NCBI RefSeq assembly: GCF_014529535.1
Contig: NW_023503423.1
Span: forward strand, 9,013,340 to 9,077,339
Source: Bradysia coprophila
Lineage: Eukaryota > Arthropoda > Insecta > Diptera > Sciaridae
DNA: 64,000 bases
Direction: 5' to 3'
Below the pieces are notes generated by a model, which had not been told where the DNA came from, made no database searches, and was given only the letters and a program-made list of their open reading frames with translations. The translations under genes were made by a program, and so were the position numbers. Each line of letters starts with the position of its first letter. Position 1 is the stretch's first letter. This document shows, piece by piece, positions 9,965 through 22,499 of this stretch.

Positions 9965-10478
9965 AGAAGTTGTTGCGGAACGCTTTTAAATTTATGTGAG
10001 ACGTGGCACGTAATGCAGTTTATGCATGACAAAGGAAAAGTTTGTGTTTGAATAGTAGAATTAAAACAGATTAATAAACCGTAAGATCTTAGAATTTCGA
10101 ATGTTACATTTAAATAAAAGGCATTTAATAGATAGCCAAGTATCGGCAAAAGCGTCTAGACTTACATAAATCCTTCCGTGATGTAAATCATTCAAGACAC
10201 TGGCTTTTTGCGTCCGAAATTGAAAATTTACAACGACATAAAGAACAACAATTTATGCGTTCAATAACATGCTGATAAAACAAATCAATCTTCTCATTAG
10301 ATAAGCCCATATCGTTGAACACTTAACAATTTATCAGATCGAAATTGTCGTCTTCAAAGAAACGCTTTGATTTATTTACGACAATTATAAAGGGGGCAAA
10401 ATTTGTGGTATTTGCGAATCAAATATACAAAATATAAAATGTTTCACATCCTCACAGCTGGAAGATAAGAACTTTTTC
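9965..10478. other. 3' UTR and intergenic DNA
   Basis: The proximal part is the 3' UTR of the JHBP-like gene, with AATAAA at 10073-10078. The remainder is AT-rich, with nothing further that I can support. Confidence 0.5.
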
Positions 10479-10790
10479 ATGTGGAGGTGTAGTTTAACAC
10501 TGGTGATTACTAGCTCTATTAGGAACTGTACCGTTTTTGGAAATTGTCACAGCTGCTTTAAAGCAAATAGTCGCATTGAGTGGTCACCGGACATTGTGGA
10601 GTTAGTTTGGCACCTGAATAAGCTGAGACTTTCGGTAACTCCCATATGCCTTTGTAGACTGGAAGAAGAGACGTTCGTGTACATAGTATGTGGTTACCTG
10701 AAGTAACCCTCCAAAGTTGCTCCTTTCAAAAGGAAAGTAATCCCAAATGACGACTGGGATCAAGAGACAAAGGATCATCATATCTGGTTT
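10479..10790 (+). pseudogene. Relic of a LINE C-terminal domain
   Basis: The segment WHLNKLRLSVTPICLC followed by EEETFVYIVCGYLK matches the short Cys/His region (HLxKxxxxxTPxC...EEETxxHxxCxC) found after the RNase H domain of I/R1-type LINEs. A sister relic at 32526-32900 has RHLNKLRFSVTL in the same setting, and the DNA downstream of both is also alike. The frame is short and broken. Confidence 0.5.
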
Positions 10791-11062
10791 TAAATATCAT
10801 TAACTGATCAGAGGAATGATCGCTGTGTGTAATTACTCCGAGGACTCTAGGTGCTTGGAAATATAAATATCCAGAAACCACAACTTTCCACGTGTTATGA
10901 CTGATAACTACGAAAATTATTGCTGACTATTGTAACGGCTGTGAAAACGGGTGCCGTTGGCACTGTTGATATGGAAACGGTACGTTAAGCGAAGCCAAGG
11001 AATTCGTATCAATTTGTTGGATCATGATTGGATTAAATGTTGTAACTGAAGACTGGCGTGTT
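10791..11062. other. Intergenic, no feature
   Basis: Between the LINE relic and the inverted-repeat element at 11063 I see no coding or structured sequence. Confidence 0.4.
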
Positions 11063-11507
11063 CACGATGTCCCTTAACAAAAAATAAAGTTTTTCTAAAA
11101 GTTACCCAAAAAATGACTTCTGATCCGAATGCTAGGACCTAAAAGGAGTTAAAAACCGCTTTGCTTAGTCTTCGGCTAGATCCTTCCCGATAGTCGACTT
11201 GTGAAAATAGCGACATTTTCAAGATTCTTCAGAAAGTGATGAAACAGGCGTTTTTTATTTTATTTTTTATCGATTCTGAGCAAAAAATTGTTCTACGGCA
11301 TGTCTCTAAGATTTTTAATTCTTTTTACAAAGCTAATTCGATGTACCAAATTGCACCAAAAATACACCTAAAGCAGCTATGGGGAAAGATCTAGCCGAAG
11401 ACTAAGCAAAGCGGTTTTGAACTCCTTTTAGGTCCTAGCACTCGGATCAGAAGACATTTTTTGGGTAAGTTTCAGAAAAACTTTATTTTTTGTTAAGGGG
11501 CACCGTG
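11063..11507. mobile_element. MITE with ~125-bp terminal inverted repeats
   Basis: The left arm 11063-11192 (CACGATGTCCCTTAACAAAA onward) and the right arm 11376-11507 (ending TTTTGTTAAGGGGCACCGTG) are about 90% complementary over some 125 bp around a central spacer of about 180 bp. No open frame is present. The immediate flanks share only TGTT, so the target-site duplication length and the superfamily remain open. Confidence 0.8.
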
Positions 11508-11904
11508 TGTTCCAAAAGAAATTTTTCGGTGGCAGCGGCGATATCATTTCTAGCTCTTTAATCATCGATCAGAGCTCATTTTTTTGGAATTTTAATTTTG
11601 TAAGACTCTGAAACTTCCGGAAATGTTTTGAATTTTTGTGGGAAATTTTCACGAAATATTCAGAATTTTTCAGAAATACAATTCTAAATAATTATCCTGG
11701 CCCAAGGCTCGCCTTCTACACTTAACTTAACCAATTTCAATTTGCTAGAAACGTAATAGAAGATCCGAGATCCGGTGCCAATTCGATTAAAAAAAGGCAG
11801 CCAATTTATGGTAACAAAAATTTTTATTGAAAGATTTTCAAAACAACAAAACACAAAATAAATGCCACACATCATTCGAAAGTAAATTTCACATTTTTTT
11901 CACT

Positions 11905-14586
11905 TTACCAAATCAATCGTTGAACTTCCCCAAAGTCACTCCAATAGATTTCCTTGCGGAAAAATGTCAGAAAAACGAATGCATTGATGAGCGTGTAACT
12001 GAAAAACTCGACGACTAAATTTTTGCATTTTATTTGACTCGTATTCAGTCGGATCAACAGAAATGGAATGATAAAGTAGCGCACTTCAACCAATTGTTGG
12101 AATGCAATGGCCGCAACTGCACAAATGCTGAAGATCAATTTGAATCCGGCCGATTTGTTGTTAATGGCATGGTACAGTGATATTAGAGCCAATGCATATA
12201 CCGGTATAATGGCATATCGGGCGAACGCGTATTTACCGTAGAATTTATTCCACACGTAGAATGTGTAATGTCGATTGTCGGCTAGTAAATAGGGATGCAC
12301 GATTGTGTTGAAGTTCACGATAATGGCCATTGCTACGGTTCCTATTGCTACGATGTACCATTTTTTGCATGCCCATTTGATCGTTCGTTCGAGGTGGGTT
12401 AGAACCATCGATATTCCGAAGACCAATGTGAACAGACTGAAGTATAAAATCTGCAAGTCGGAAGAAGGAAATTTTGATGGTTGGATGATGTTGTTAGAAT
12501 ATGATAATCGGAAAAACTCGGAAAATTTCGTTTTTCTCGAGGGTGACACGAAAATTTGAATCAGTCTTTTATCTGGGGTTGGCATTCTGTTCAAACATCG
12601 ATTCATAATTAAAATTGAGAGAGCAATAACTATCTGGAACTCTCCTCTTCAAAAAAAATGTTTCGAATCCCTGCCACGCGTAAAAGATTAAAAAACCAGC
12701 GGTACTTTTAGTCACACATAGTTGAAATCAATATAGCCAACAATTTGGCACTTTTGGAATGTGCAGAAATAGTGACATTGTACGATGGATAGGTCTTCAT
12801 GGTTTTCTTTGAGCATGAAACACGCATCTGTTGGTCCAAATGATGTATGTGGTTCCTCTTAAACTCTACAGGTCTCCACTACCTATCGTTAGTATACAAG
12901 ATCTAAGACAGAAATTACTCATACATTGTCTACCTTCGATATTGTACTAACGATAGGTAGTGCAGACCTATGAAGTGGCATGGTTGCCCCTTCCCACTAC
13001 TTCTTGAAATTTTTATGAAGCGGCTGCAAGGGAACTACAGACATCACTGGGGCTAACGGATACATGTTTTGTACTAAAGGCACTGAGACTCTCTATAACC
13101 TGTGTTGCCTATCAATATTCAAATGGTTGGTACCAATTGACGAATAAAATTGAAAACGTACTTTAACGGATTTTGAAATTGTCTGGTACGACAGTTCTTT
13201 CAACAAAAAATTTTATTCGTCATTTGGCTCCAGAACCTTCAAATGAACTGACAAAGTCGTCACTAATTTAGATTTTCATCGTTGTGCATCGGCCGAGATA
13301 CCCACAAGGACTATTGTAAGAATTCATGCAACTTGACCTTATATGATGTTATAGACACCGAGCCATAATGTTATAATGTCCCTCTCACCTGTGGCAAATG
13401 CAATGCAGCTGTATGAGCGGTCTTGTCACCGACAACAATCGACCCATTCCACAGGACGAACCCAATGAATGCCAGAATCACCAGCAAATATCCGACTAAG
13501 TAAAATGCCAGCAATTTGAGCTGTTTCGGAATCAAATAAAATCTCTTCAAATAAAATCCAGCCACGGCAATGATATCCTGTAAATTGAAGCGTTCGATTA
13601 AATCTGATTGGTCTAATCGATCGGTTCTTCTTTTACCTGGAGTGTATACAGATGGTCGATTTTGCCTGTTTTGTCGGCATCTTTAATGAACGGCAATGTT
13701 TGAATGCAAAATTTGTCTATTACCGTCATCCCGAATGCCATGCCGACCCAGACAATATTTGTTTGTCGCATGAGTACACTAGCCAATCCTGTAATGTTTT
13801 TACATAAACGTTAACACGCAGAAATACTTAAAATTGCACTGACGGACGCAAAGGATGATAAGAGAAGAGAAATTGTATTGCTGTCGCTATATAGCTGCAC
13901 AGTTGGCACAACATCAAAAATGGTTTGATCGAGCATTGACTCAATTATAACAAATGATTTGTTGTACAAAGAGGGCGTCGAGCCGTTTTGCCCAAAAACA
14001 AAATCTAAATTCTTTTGTCATCTTACCAAACAGAGCGGCTATGTTATGTTCATTTCGCATATTGAACAGCACCAAGCCCAATACGGCTGTTATCGATATG
14101 ATGTCAGTGTAATACAAGTGAGCAAAAAAGTACATCGGAGGAAGTGTCGATATGATAAAGGTCTCGAAAGCTAATTTCCAGTCTTTGTTTTTCGCCTAGA
14201 AATTAAAAACATTTTAGGCATTCAAGTGAATCTGTGCACCGACACAGTAAAATGATACTTACGGTTACCAATTTTCGAATTTTGTAAATGAACCAGACAT
14301 TTATGATAGACGCTAAAAGCGATGTTAGCCGCAACGTAAACGCATTACACAAATTAAACGGAAGAAATAGAAGCGTTGATACGATATATAGACCCGGAAG
14401 GGTCGTAATTTTTGGGTCCCACACTGTAAAGTCACCATTGCAGTAATTCAATCCTTGACGCAGGTGAAATTCTTCATCGATAACAAGATTTGATGTTGCA
14501 AAAACTTTGCAAAATAAAAACACGGAAAATGCTGTGTAAACGATGAACAGTGTCAGTTTAGGTAGCTTATCGTAATAAAATGCCAT
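11905..14586 (-). CDS. ALG10: Alpha-1,2-glucosyltransferase ALG10
   Basis: Five exons: 14586-14263, 14195-14027, 13788-13637, 13577-13389 and 12450-11905, together 459 aa, the usual length for the family. ALG10 works in the ER membrane and adds the third, terminal glucose to the dolichol-linked oligosaccharide before its transfer to nascent proteins. Diagnostic blocks are DEEFHLRQGLNYCNGDF and WDPKITTLPGLY (residues ~37-66), RQTNIVWVGMAFG, the NGSIVVGDKTAH loop and HPYLLADNRHYTFYVW. Many hydrophobic segments fit its 11-12 membrane passes. All introns join in frame with GT..AG ends. The last intron (12451-13388) is long and carries two small inverted-repeat insertions. An AATAAA on the minus strand lies near 11825. 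No defect is seen. Confidence 0.95.
12868..12968. repeat. Small inverted repeat in ALG10 intron 4
   Basis: AGGTCTCCACTACCTATCGT and its near complement ACGATAGGTAGTGCAGACCT flank about 45 bases. It is probably a MITE remnant. Confidence 0.6.
13117..13244. repeat. Degenerate inverted repeat in ALG10 intron 4
   Basis: TTGACGAATAAAATT pairs with AATTTTATTCGTCA, and outer TTCAAATG/TTCAAATG-type segments bracket the pair imperfectly. I read this as an old MITE with low confidence. Confidence 0.4.
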
Positions 14587-14639
14587 CGATGGTACGAAAA
14601 GTCTGATTTGACCGGCAAGCTCTTTTACAACGATTCAGT

Positions 14640-15480
14640 GATTGACAAAAACTGCATTTATTCAGATTACAGGTGAACCAAGATTGAAAAACGTTTTTTA
14701 GGGAGCACAGTTATTATTGGTCCTTGGCATTGGTCCTTTAATGAATAACACTAAGACGATTGAACAATTGATTATTCTGCCAACATTTTAAAATTGACGA
14801 GACAGTGTAGCACTTTTTAGTTTTGGATGTTTTTTTTTGATCAAATCACAATAACAGTCCTCTGACAGTTTTGGTGAAACACTTAATGACAGACTTGACA
14901 ACTTTTTGACACACAGCCACTCTAAAGAGTTCACTTTTACAAAGAAGTAACTTGACAAGCGAGGGATATTTTTTGAATTCATGTTTGATGAAACGATTGA
15001 CTTCACTATGAGCCGATAATAGCATGATATAGTTATCGACTCATAATCGAGAGGTCCCGTGTAATCTGATGTCTTTCCCTCATATAGTGACCACGGTTAC
15101 GGTTATCATATGCATTTTTTTCAGCTCTACCGTTTTACTACTATCACGAGCGTGCGTGTAGCAGTTTCAACGGAATAAACTGTTTTGATTGTATATGTGG
15201 ATCAGCTGAAAAACAGTCGAAGCAAAGTCATGCTGAGATTTCACTGCCCCCGACTGTACAAAAATTTTAAAAACCCACTCTGCGATGTCCATTAGTCCAG
15301 TATTGCCAGTCCTGCACTGGGCTCGCTAATTAAAGAGGTTTCAAACAATAAACTTAAAGTGTTCCTTCTTGCTTTTCTCATTAAATTTAGAGATCGTTTG
15401 CATCAATACCCTCTCTACAGTATTGTTTGCATACAATGACTATTCGTCAAAACAAACGACGTTAGAGTTCATTCCCTCAA
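14640..15480. other. Intergenic between ALG10 and SAP18 copy 1
   Basis: ALG10 and SAP18 copy 1 are transcribed in the same direction. This interval contains open frames of 60-70 codons but no family match and no clear structure. Confidence 0.4.
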
Positions 15481-15510
15481 GACAAATTTATTTTCACAAA
15501 AATTGCATTC

Positions 15511-16178
15511 TTAATACGCTCTCGCTCGTCGCTGTGGTGGCACACGGTTCGGTGGAGTAATGTTGATGTCCATGTAATCACCGATATTGAACTTGGCTTG
15601 GGCTAATGTCAACGTATCGTCGGCATTTCGTTGTCCCGAACAAGTGACCCCGATGTCTCTCATGCGATAGCCCGGACCAAATTGTTCCGGTTGCACCACG
15701 GCAAAATCGAAATATGTTCCCTTGCGTCTCGTGTCCGGATTCACATCACGAACTAAAGCAGTCAGTCTGGTGATGAAAGGAAAAACAGAGAGTTGAATCA
15801 GTCAAACCTGTAACTCTATCGGCCAACATGTTCGGCAGTCGATGTAATTTTTTGGCATCGCTTAGCAACAGTGAATGGATCTTCTTTCAAAACCAGATAC
15901 TTACTCCTGTAATGTAGCGTCCTGCCATGTGTAAATTTGCAATTCATTTGACGGAACATTGCCATGACTGAATTCTGAAGCGGAATGGTGACGACCAGTT
16001 GAACAGAACACTCGAAGTAGAAGGGGACACGTCTGCGAAGTATAGAAGAAGTAGAATATGGTTTTGTTGTTAGACGAATAGACTGCAAATAATTTCACAA
16101 AAATAGCAAAACCTTTTCACGATCCACAGGAGACGGCTTTTCATCATCGATCACGATCATAGATTCGAGTCCGGCCAT
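15511..16178 (-). CDS. SAP18: Sin3-associated polypeptide SAP18, copy 1
   Basis: Three exons: 16178-16113, 16032-15905, 15766-15511 (149 aa). SAP18 (Bin1 in flies) is a ubiquitin-fold protein of the Sin3-HDAC corepressor and of the ASAP/PSAP complexes linked to the exon junction. Diagnostic stretches are DREKTCPLLLRVFCSTGRHH, NELQIYTWQDATL, VRDVNPDTRRKGTYFDFAVV, and the C-terminus ITPPNRVPPQRRARAY. A minus-strand AATAAA at 15492-15487 follows directly. A second complete copy with identical exon lengths lies at 39160-39790 on the other strand. This copy keeps the ESMIV and DFAVV residues seen in fly Bin1 as I recall it, but ends AY where the family usually ends PY. Confidence 0.95.
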
Positions 16179-16618
16179 TTCTTCGCTATTTTTGCTTCAG
16201 TCAGTGGAGTGAATTTAAAAAGTGTTTGCAATCGATTTGCTTTCTCCCTCAATTTGTTTTGGTTTTTTACGCCGGCTGTCAGACGTTTAGGACGTTTACA
16301 AGAACAAAGACAGAAGCCGTGACCGCAAATGTTGTCGTGATATTTGACACTTCTTAAAAAAAGCGCACAAATTTTTATTTAAATTTTTCGAATTGTTGCA
16401 CTAACATACCAGTCAATTTGAGTAACGACTACACATCTCTTATCGACAACGGCGACTATACAAAATAATAAAGCTGAAGAAGTACAAGATTTGTTTTTTA
16501 ACACTGAAAAGTGATACTTTTAAGCAAAGGAAGTAGCATCAGATTTGATTGTAATATGGCGTGTAGGTTGAAAGAAGATCGGAAAGAACTTATCGGGTTC
16601 AAAAATTTGCATTCAAGT
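16179..16618. other. SAP18 upstream region
   Basis: This should contain the promoter of SAP18 copy 1. I see no recognisable core element and no coding exon. Confidence 0.4.
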
Positions 16619-16941
16619 CAGGGCCTATTTTAAGGAATTTAATTTCCACAAATTTCTAAAATTTCATAAAATATCTTAAAATTTCCAAATTTTGTTTTCT
16701 GTTAGATTAGTTAAGCATAAGCTCAAAGACATGAAAAACAACTAAAAAGGCAGTAAAAACAACATTTACGATGCAATCTGTTGTGTTTTTAGATGAAATG
16801 ACGAAAATTTGAGAATTTTTGGAAATTTAATTTCTGATTACTTCGGAATGAGATCTAACAGAAAACAAAATTTGGAAATTTTAAGAATTTTTGTGAAATT
16901 TTGGAAATTTTCGGAAATTAAATTCCTTAAAATAGGCCCTG
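16619..16941. mobile_element. MITE with CAGGGCCTATT ends
   Basis: The ends are perfect inverted repeats (CAGGGCCTATTTTAAGGAAT onward, at least 29 bp), and near-complementary AT-rich arms continue to about 16707 and from 16851. The 323-bp element shares its tip with the elements at 37829 and 53926. CA..TG ends of this kind suggest hAT, but the flanks (ATTCAAGT versus CGTAGACA) show no duplication. Confidence 0.8.
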
Positions 16942-17805
16942 CGTAGACACATAGGACAATCACATCGTGTTTATCACGCAGGCAATGTCTTTTGTTATCA
17001 AAAGTTATGTCCTGAAGGTGCTTTTATAAGAAGAACGTCGGATTTAGTTTTACAAATTTAATTCGGTTTAAGGTCGGGTCGGGTTTTTGAAGAAAAAAAG
17101 TCGAGCCGATTTTATAACCTATCAACCTTTTGTCTCAAACTTTCGTCAAAATAGTATCACAAAGACATGATATATCACTTTTCAGAGACTGATTCATTGA
17201 CCACCGATTCATTGATCACATATACAATTTTACAATTCATTTTTACTCACAAAGCTGTTGCAAAGAAGAACTTCAAGGTTTTGCCAATCGGCAGAGAATA
17301 CACACGCTGGCGGTGAATCCTTAATATTATCGTTTATAGTCGCTTATATCCTTTACATCCTTTCTCTCATCATTAGCCACATTTTTAAATCTCTAAATTT
17401 TGCAAAGATAAATTCTCAGAACCAGTCAGCCCCTGCTTGAGTTGGTAAAAAGACAATTTTAAGAGATTGCTGTAGGATATAGTCGTATGTAGTTGAAGCT
17501 ATAACGTATGACCAGACCTGTGCCTTTCGTTGATTGTTACTGAAAACACTTTACAAACTGAGTTCGGCCAACAAACTACGGAAATGGGTTTTCCATAGAG
17601 AAAACTAAGATTCAAGTTGATTTATATCTAATCACTAGGCCTACCATCGTTGTGCCTCTGATTAAAACTACGAATTATCCGTAAGGTAACGACATTTAAT
17701 CTCAAACGTTAACAGCATGATTACTAAAAGCTATAAAGAAATTAAAACAATCAACGAAAACGTTAGGAAAGATAAACTGGCTCCAAATAAAAGTTCCGTT
17801 CGACG
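16942..17805. other. Intergenic and UGP 3' flank
   Basis: AT-rich sequence downstream of the UGP stop codon (minus strand). One 60-codon open frame at 17258-17440 has no recognisable content. Confidence 0.4.
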
Positions 17806-19706
<1,901 letters not shown>

Positions 19707-19719
19707 CTGTGTAGACAAA

Positions 19720-20056
19720 TGGAAATAGTTTTTGTTTAGTATTGATGATAATACATTGATCGTCTGAAACGATCGTATTTGTTTTAGCTAATCACGACAA
19801 CCGCATCAGTAGAGTTGACAGAAGATTTAAGAAACAATTTTTGACTTTGTTGATTACAGGGGACGTCAGGAGAATTTAGACTTGAATTTGCTTCAGCTGT
19901 TTTTGATCTTGGGCACTCATACAATCAAAACTGCCTTTACTATACGTGCGAGAGTGCGCATTGGTGTGTTTGTAATGGCGATACATCACATAAGTAGGGA
20001 GTGAATATTACTTGGCGTTTGCACTAACACATTCTCGCATGTATATTAATAGTACA
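19720..20056. other. Likely UGP first intron / promoter region
   Basis: The missing UGP start exon should lie here or further right. I could not locate it with confidence. Confidence 0.35.
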
Positions 20057-20640
20057 TTACTGATATAAGACTGTATATAAGAGACGTGTACGTATACGAG
20101 CGCTTGCGCGAGGTATTTTATCGCAGTAGGCAAACATCTCTTTTTCTAGTAATAATAATTTTGCTTGCAAAACCTTTAGCTCTCTAGGGTAAATTTGTTT
20201 ACTCTTATGTACGTCGTGTATATAGCGCACAATACACACACACCGTATGCGATAAACGCTATTTTATCTACAGACAGAGAAATAATAGCACCTTTTCACT
20301 GCTATTATTTCACCTAGGTAGATAATAGTAGATTATTCACCTCTGTCCACATGTTTATTTAGACACTTGGGGAGTTATTGCATGAGCCGAAGGCGAGTTG
20401 AATAATTTATTACAGCTATATGAAGTATATAGCTCGAAATGTACTACCGCTCGGGCAAGCCCTCGTGTGTACATGTCTCGTTATATACTTCATGAAGGTG
20501 TAACGTACTATTACCACACGCACGTGAGAAACTGTTTCACAAGTATAAGTACGTTTGTTTTTGTAAGTAGACCAACTGAAAAACAGCTGGAGAAAATTCA
20601 TGTCGAAATCTTACTTACGTCCTCCGTGTATATGTGAGTC
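20057..20640. repeat. Composite degenerate repeat region
   Basis: It contains TCTGTCCACATGTTTATTT, similar to the hairpin at 56830, the 14-mer GAGCCGAAGGCGAG at 20384 (again at 25860), TTTTATCGCA segments like those of the 55-56 kb family, and loosely complementary CTCGTTATATACTTCATG-type stretches. I interpret it as overlapping old insertions. The open frames inside are not convincing. Confidence 0.4.
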
Positions 20641-21489
20641 ATTTTTTGTGGTAGTCTCAAAAAACAAGGGTCACTGGAGGGTGGTTCAAATTTATTTTCA
20701 TAAGTTACAATTTTATCCAACTAAAAATGTGTCCGTCGGCTTCGAAAATTTACAAAAATGAAAGTTATTTAACATTAACGATGCCGTACTATCACCAGTC
20801 ACCCACACATAAGTCCAAAAATTTTACCCCAAAATATTTAAGTTTTGCCACCATTATTGCGATAAATGCGGGAATATTAAGCTTAACGTTACAGGTACGT
20901 TGCAGAGAGCAGAAATATAAAAATACAACTGATTTCACTGAGGTAAAGCACGGAATGAATATATATTTAATTCTCGATTTTTCGCATCTTTTTCGGTTAT
21001 ATTTCGTTCTAACAAACAAAAAATTTCCTGTTTAACAACGAAACGATCTTTTTAGTAAAATCTCTATCTCAAACGGTCGTTGTTTATCAACAAACTACAT
21101 TTTGATATATTAATCAGCAAATATATACGCTCGCTGTTTAACTTTATCAACTTTACATGCAATACATCACCGCGAAATGACCTTATCAGAGAATGTCTTT
21201 GCAATTTTAACTTATTTCTTTAATGAAAGACGGCAAAAAATACGAATAAATATTTACAAAGTATGTGTTGTGTGCACATAAAGCGACAGATTTTTTTTTT
21301 CCTGATAAATCGAAACAATTTCCGATTTTCTAGGTATCTACTCGAATCAATGAACTTTGTTTTAGGGATCGATTAGAAATTGATAAAATGCCACGCAAAT
21401 AATTTAAAATTAAAAACTGACACGACCATGATTTGTGACATCACGCCTTGATAGTGCAGTATACCTGGCTTCTGTCATATCGGTTTTGT
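20641..21489. other. Gene-poor AT-rich DNA
   Basis: Open frames of up to 102 codons (20727-21035) have no signal, domain or splice context. I see nothing supportable. Confidence 0.4.
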
Positions 21490-22025
21490 TACTGTACTTT
21501 GTTACTGTAAAATGTTACATGCAACACGAATCGTATGCTTTTTTCACATTTTACATAAATACATTAATACATAAATACACCGAAAGTATCACGTATACTG
21601 CACGAGTTGCCCCTCTGAATCGCTATTGAAACGCGCTACAAGAGGAAATCGAGCGATCTATTCTCGCCTGTCTTTTTCTTCATAAGTTTGCCCAACTTCT
21701 TCAGGAAAAGTTGTGTTTCGGGACCAACGGCGCCAAAAGTTTCGAAAGCTAGTGGCGTGAACTCGTAGTGTTGTTTTAGGTCTAAGTAATTAATGTGCTT
21801 AGCTCGCTCTGCTTGGTCAGCCGCAGATCCAAATTGCGCCGATGTCAGGTTCAAATAAGAAGAAGCGGTTGTATTGACCACGGTAACATCCCATATTAAA
21901 GATCGTATGCTGGTATACTATCGCACATGATTTTTTGCCAATCCCAGCTTCGCCTCTTACCAACAATCTGACATCTAGTGCGATAATATACCCTCATGCG
22001 ATTCTTGTTACAAAAATACCTATTC
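21490..22025. repeat. Copy of the CGAATCGTATG / CGATTCTTGTTACA dispersed repeat around an RT relic
   Basis: The segments ATGCAACACGAATCGTATGC at about 21522 and GATCGTATGCTGGTATACTA followed by CCAATCCCAGCTTCGCCTC and GCGATTCTTGTTACA (21902-22012) reappear at 55527-55680 and 56657-56770. The LINE relic lies between the two parts. Confidence 0.5.
21636..21905 (-). pseudogene. Second C-terminal LINE RT fragment
   Basis: The frame reads LIWDVTVVNTTASSYLN, then AADQAERAKHINYLDL and YEFTPLAFETFGAVGPE, clearly the same domain as the relic at 6830-7612 (LWDVTIRDTLAPSYVN, AERSKHNHYICLK, FTPIAFQSLG). Only about 90 codons survive, without RT core or start. The two relics differ a lot, so they are independent old insertions of a family or of related families. 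Confidence 0.7.
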
Positions 22026-22306
22026 TATATCGGGTCGTAGGCCAAAGGGTGGAGTGAGGCTAGGTAGTGTTTTAACGGAGACTTGGACTACATAGAAACA
22101 AATGAGTTGTAATATGTGGCTCTTTATGCTGCTATATGCTACTCCGAGTTTATATCAGCTCAGGTTCGAAAAATTTGGATTTTTAAAATGAGCCATTAAG
22201 AGCCATGGGCCCTTTGCAAATTTGTAGCCTACATTTAGGCGGAAAAATATTAGTTTTTGATGATTTCTCTGAACCAAAATATTTCTTTGAAAAAGTAAAG
22301 CCCTGC

Positions 22307-22453
22307 TACTTTTAAAGGAAAAATTGGTTTGTGAGTCATTACTTAACCCACTTGGAGAAACCTATGCGGACTACTCAAATTTCCAAAATCTGCAAAGCTT
22401 TCTCCAAGTGGAATAAGTTATCACCTACAAACCAATTTTTCCTTTAAAAGTAA
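22307..22453. mobile_element. Short palindromic MITE
   Basis: TACTTTTAAAGGAAAAATTG at 22307 and its complement ending at 22452 begin arms of about 55 bp (the second inner landmark is CCACTTGGAGAAA/TTTCTCCAAGTGG) around a spacer of about 36 bp. Weaker complementarity extends outward by about 40 bp on both sides. Confidence 0.7.
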
Positions 22454-22499
22454 TACGATTTTGCGTGAAAATCAGAAATCATAGAATGATTTTAGACGC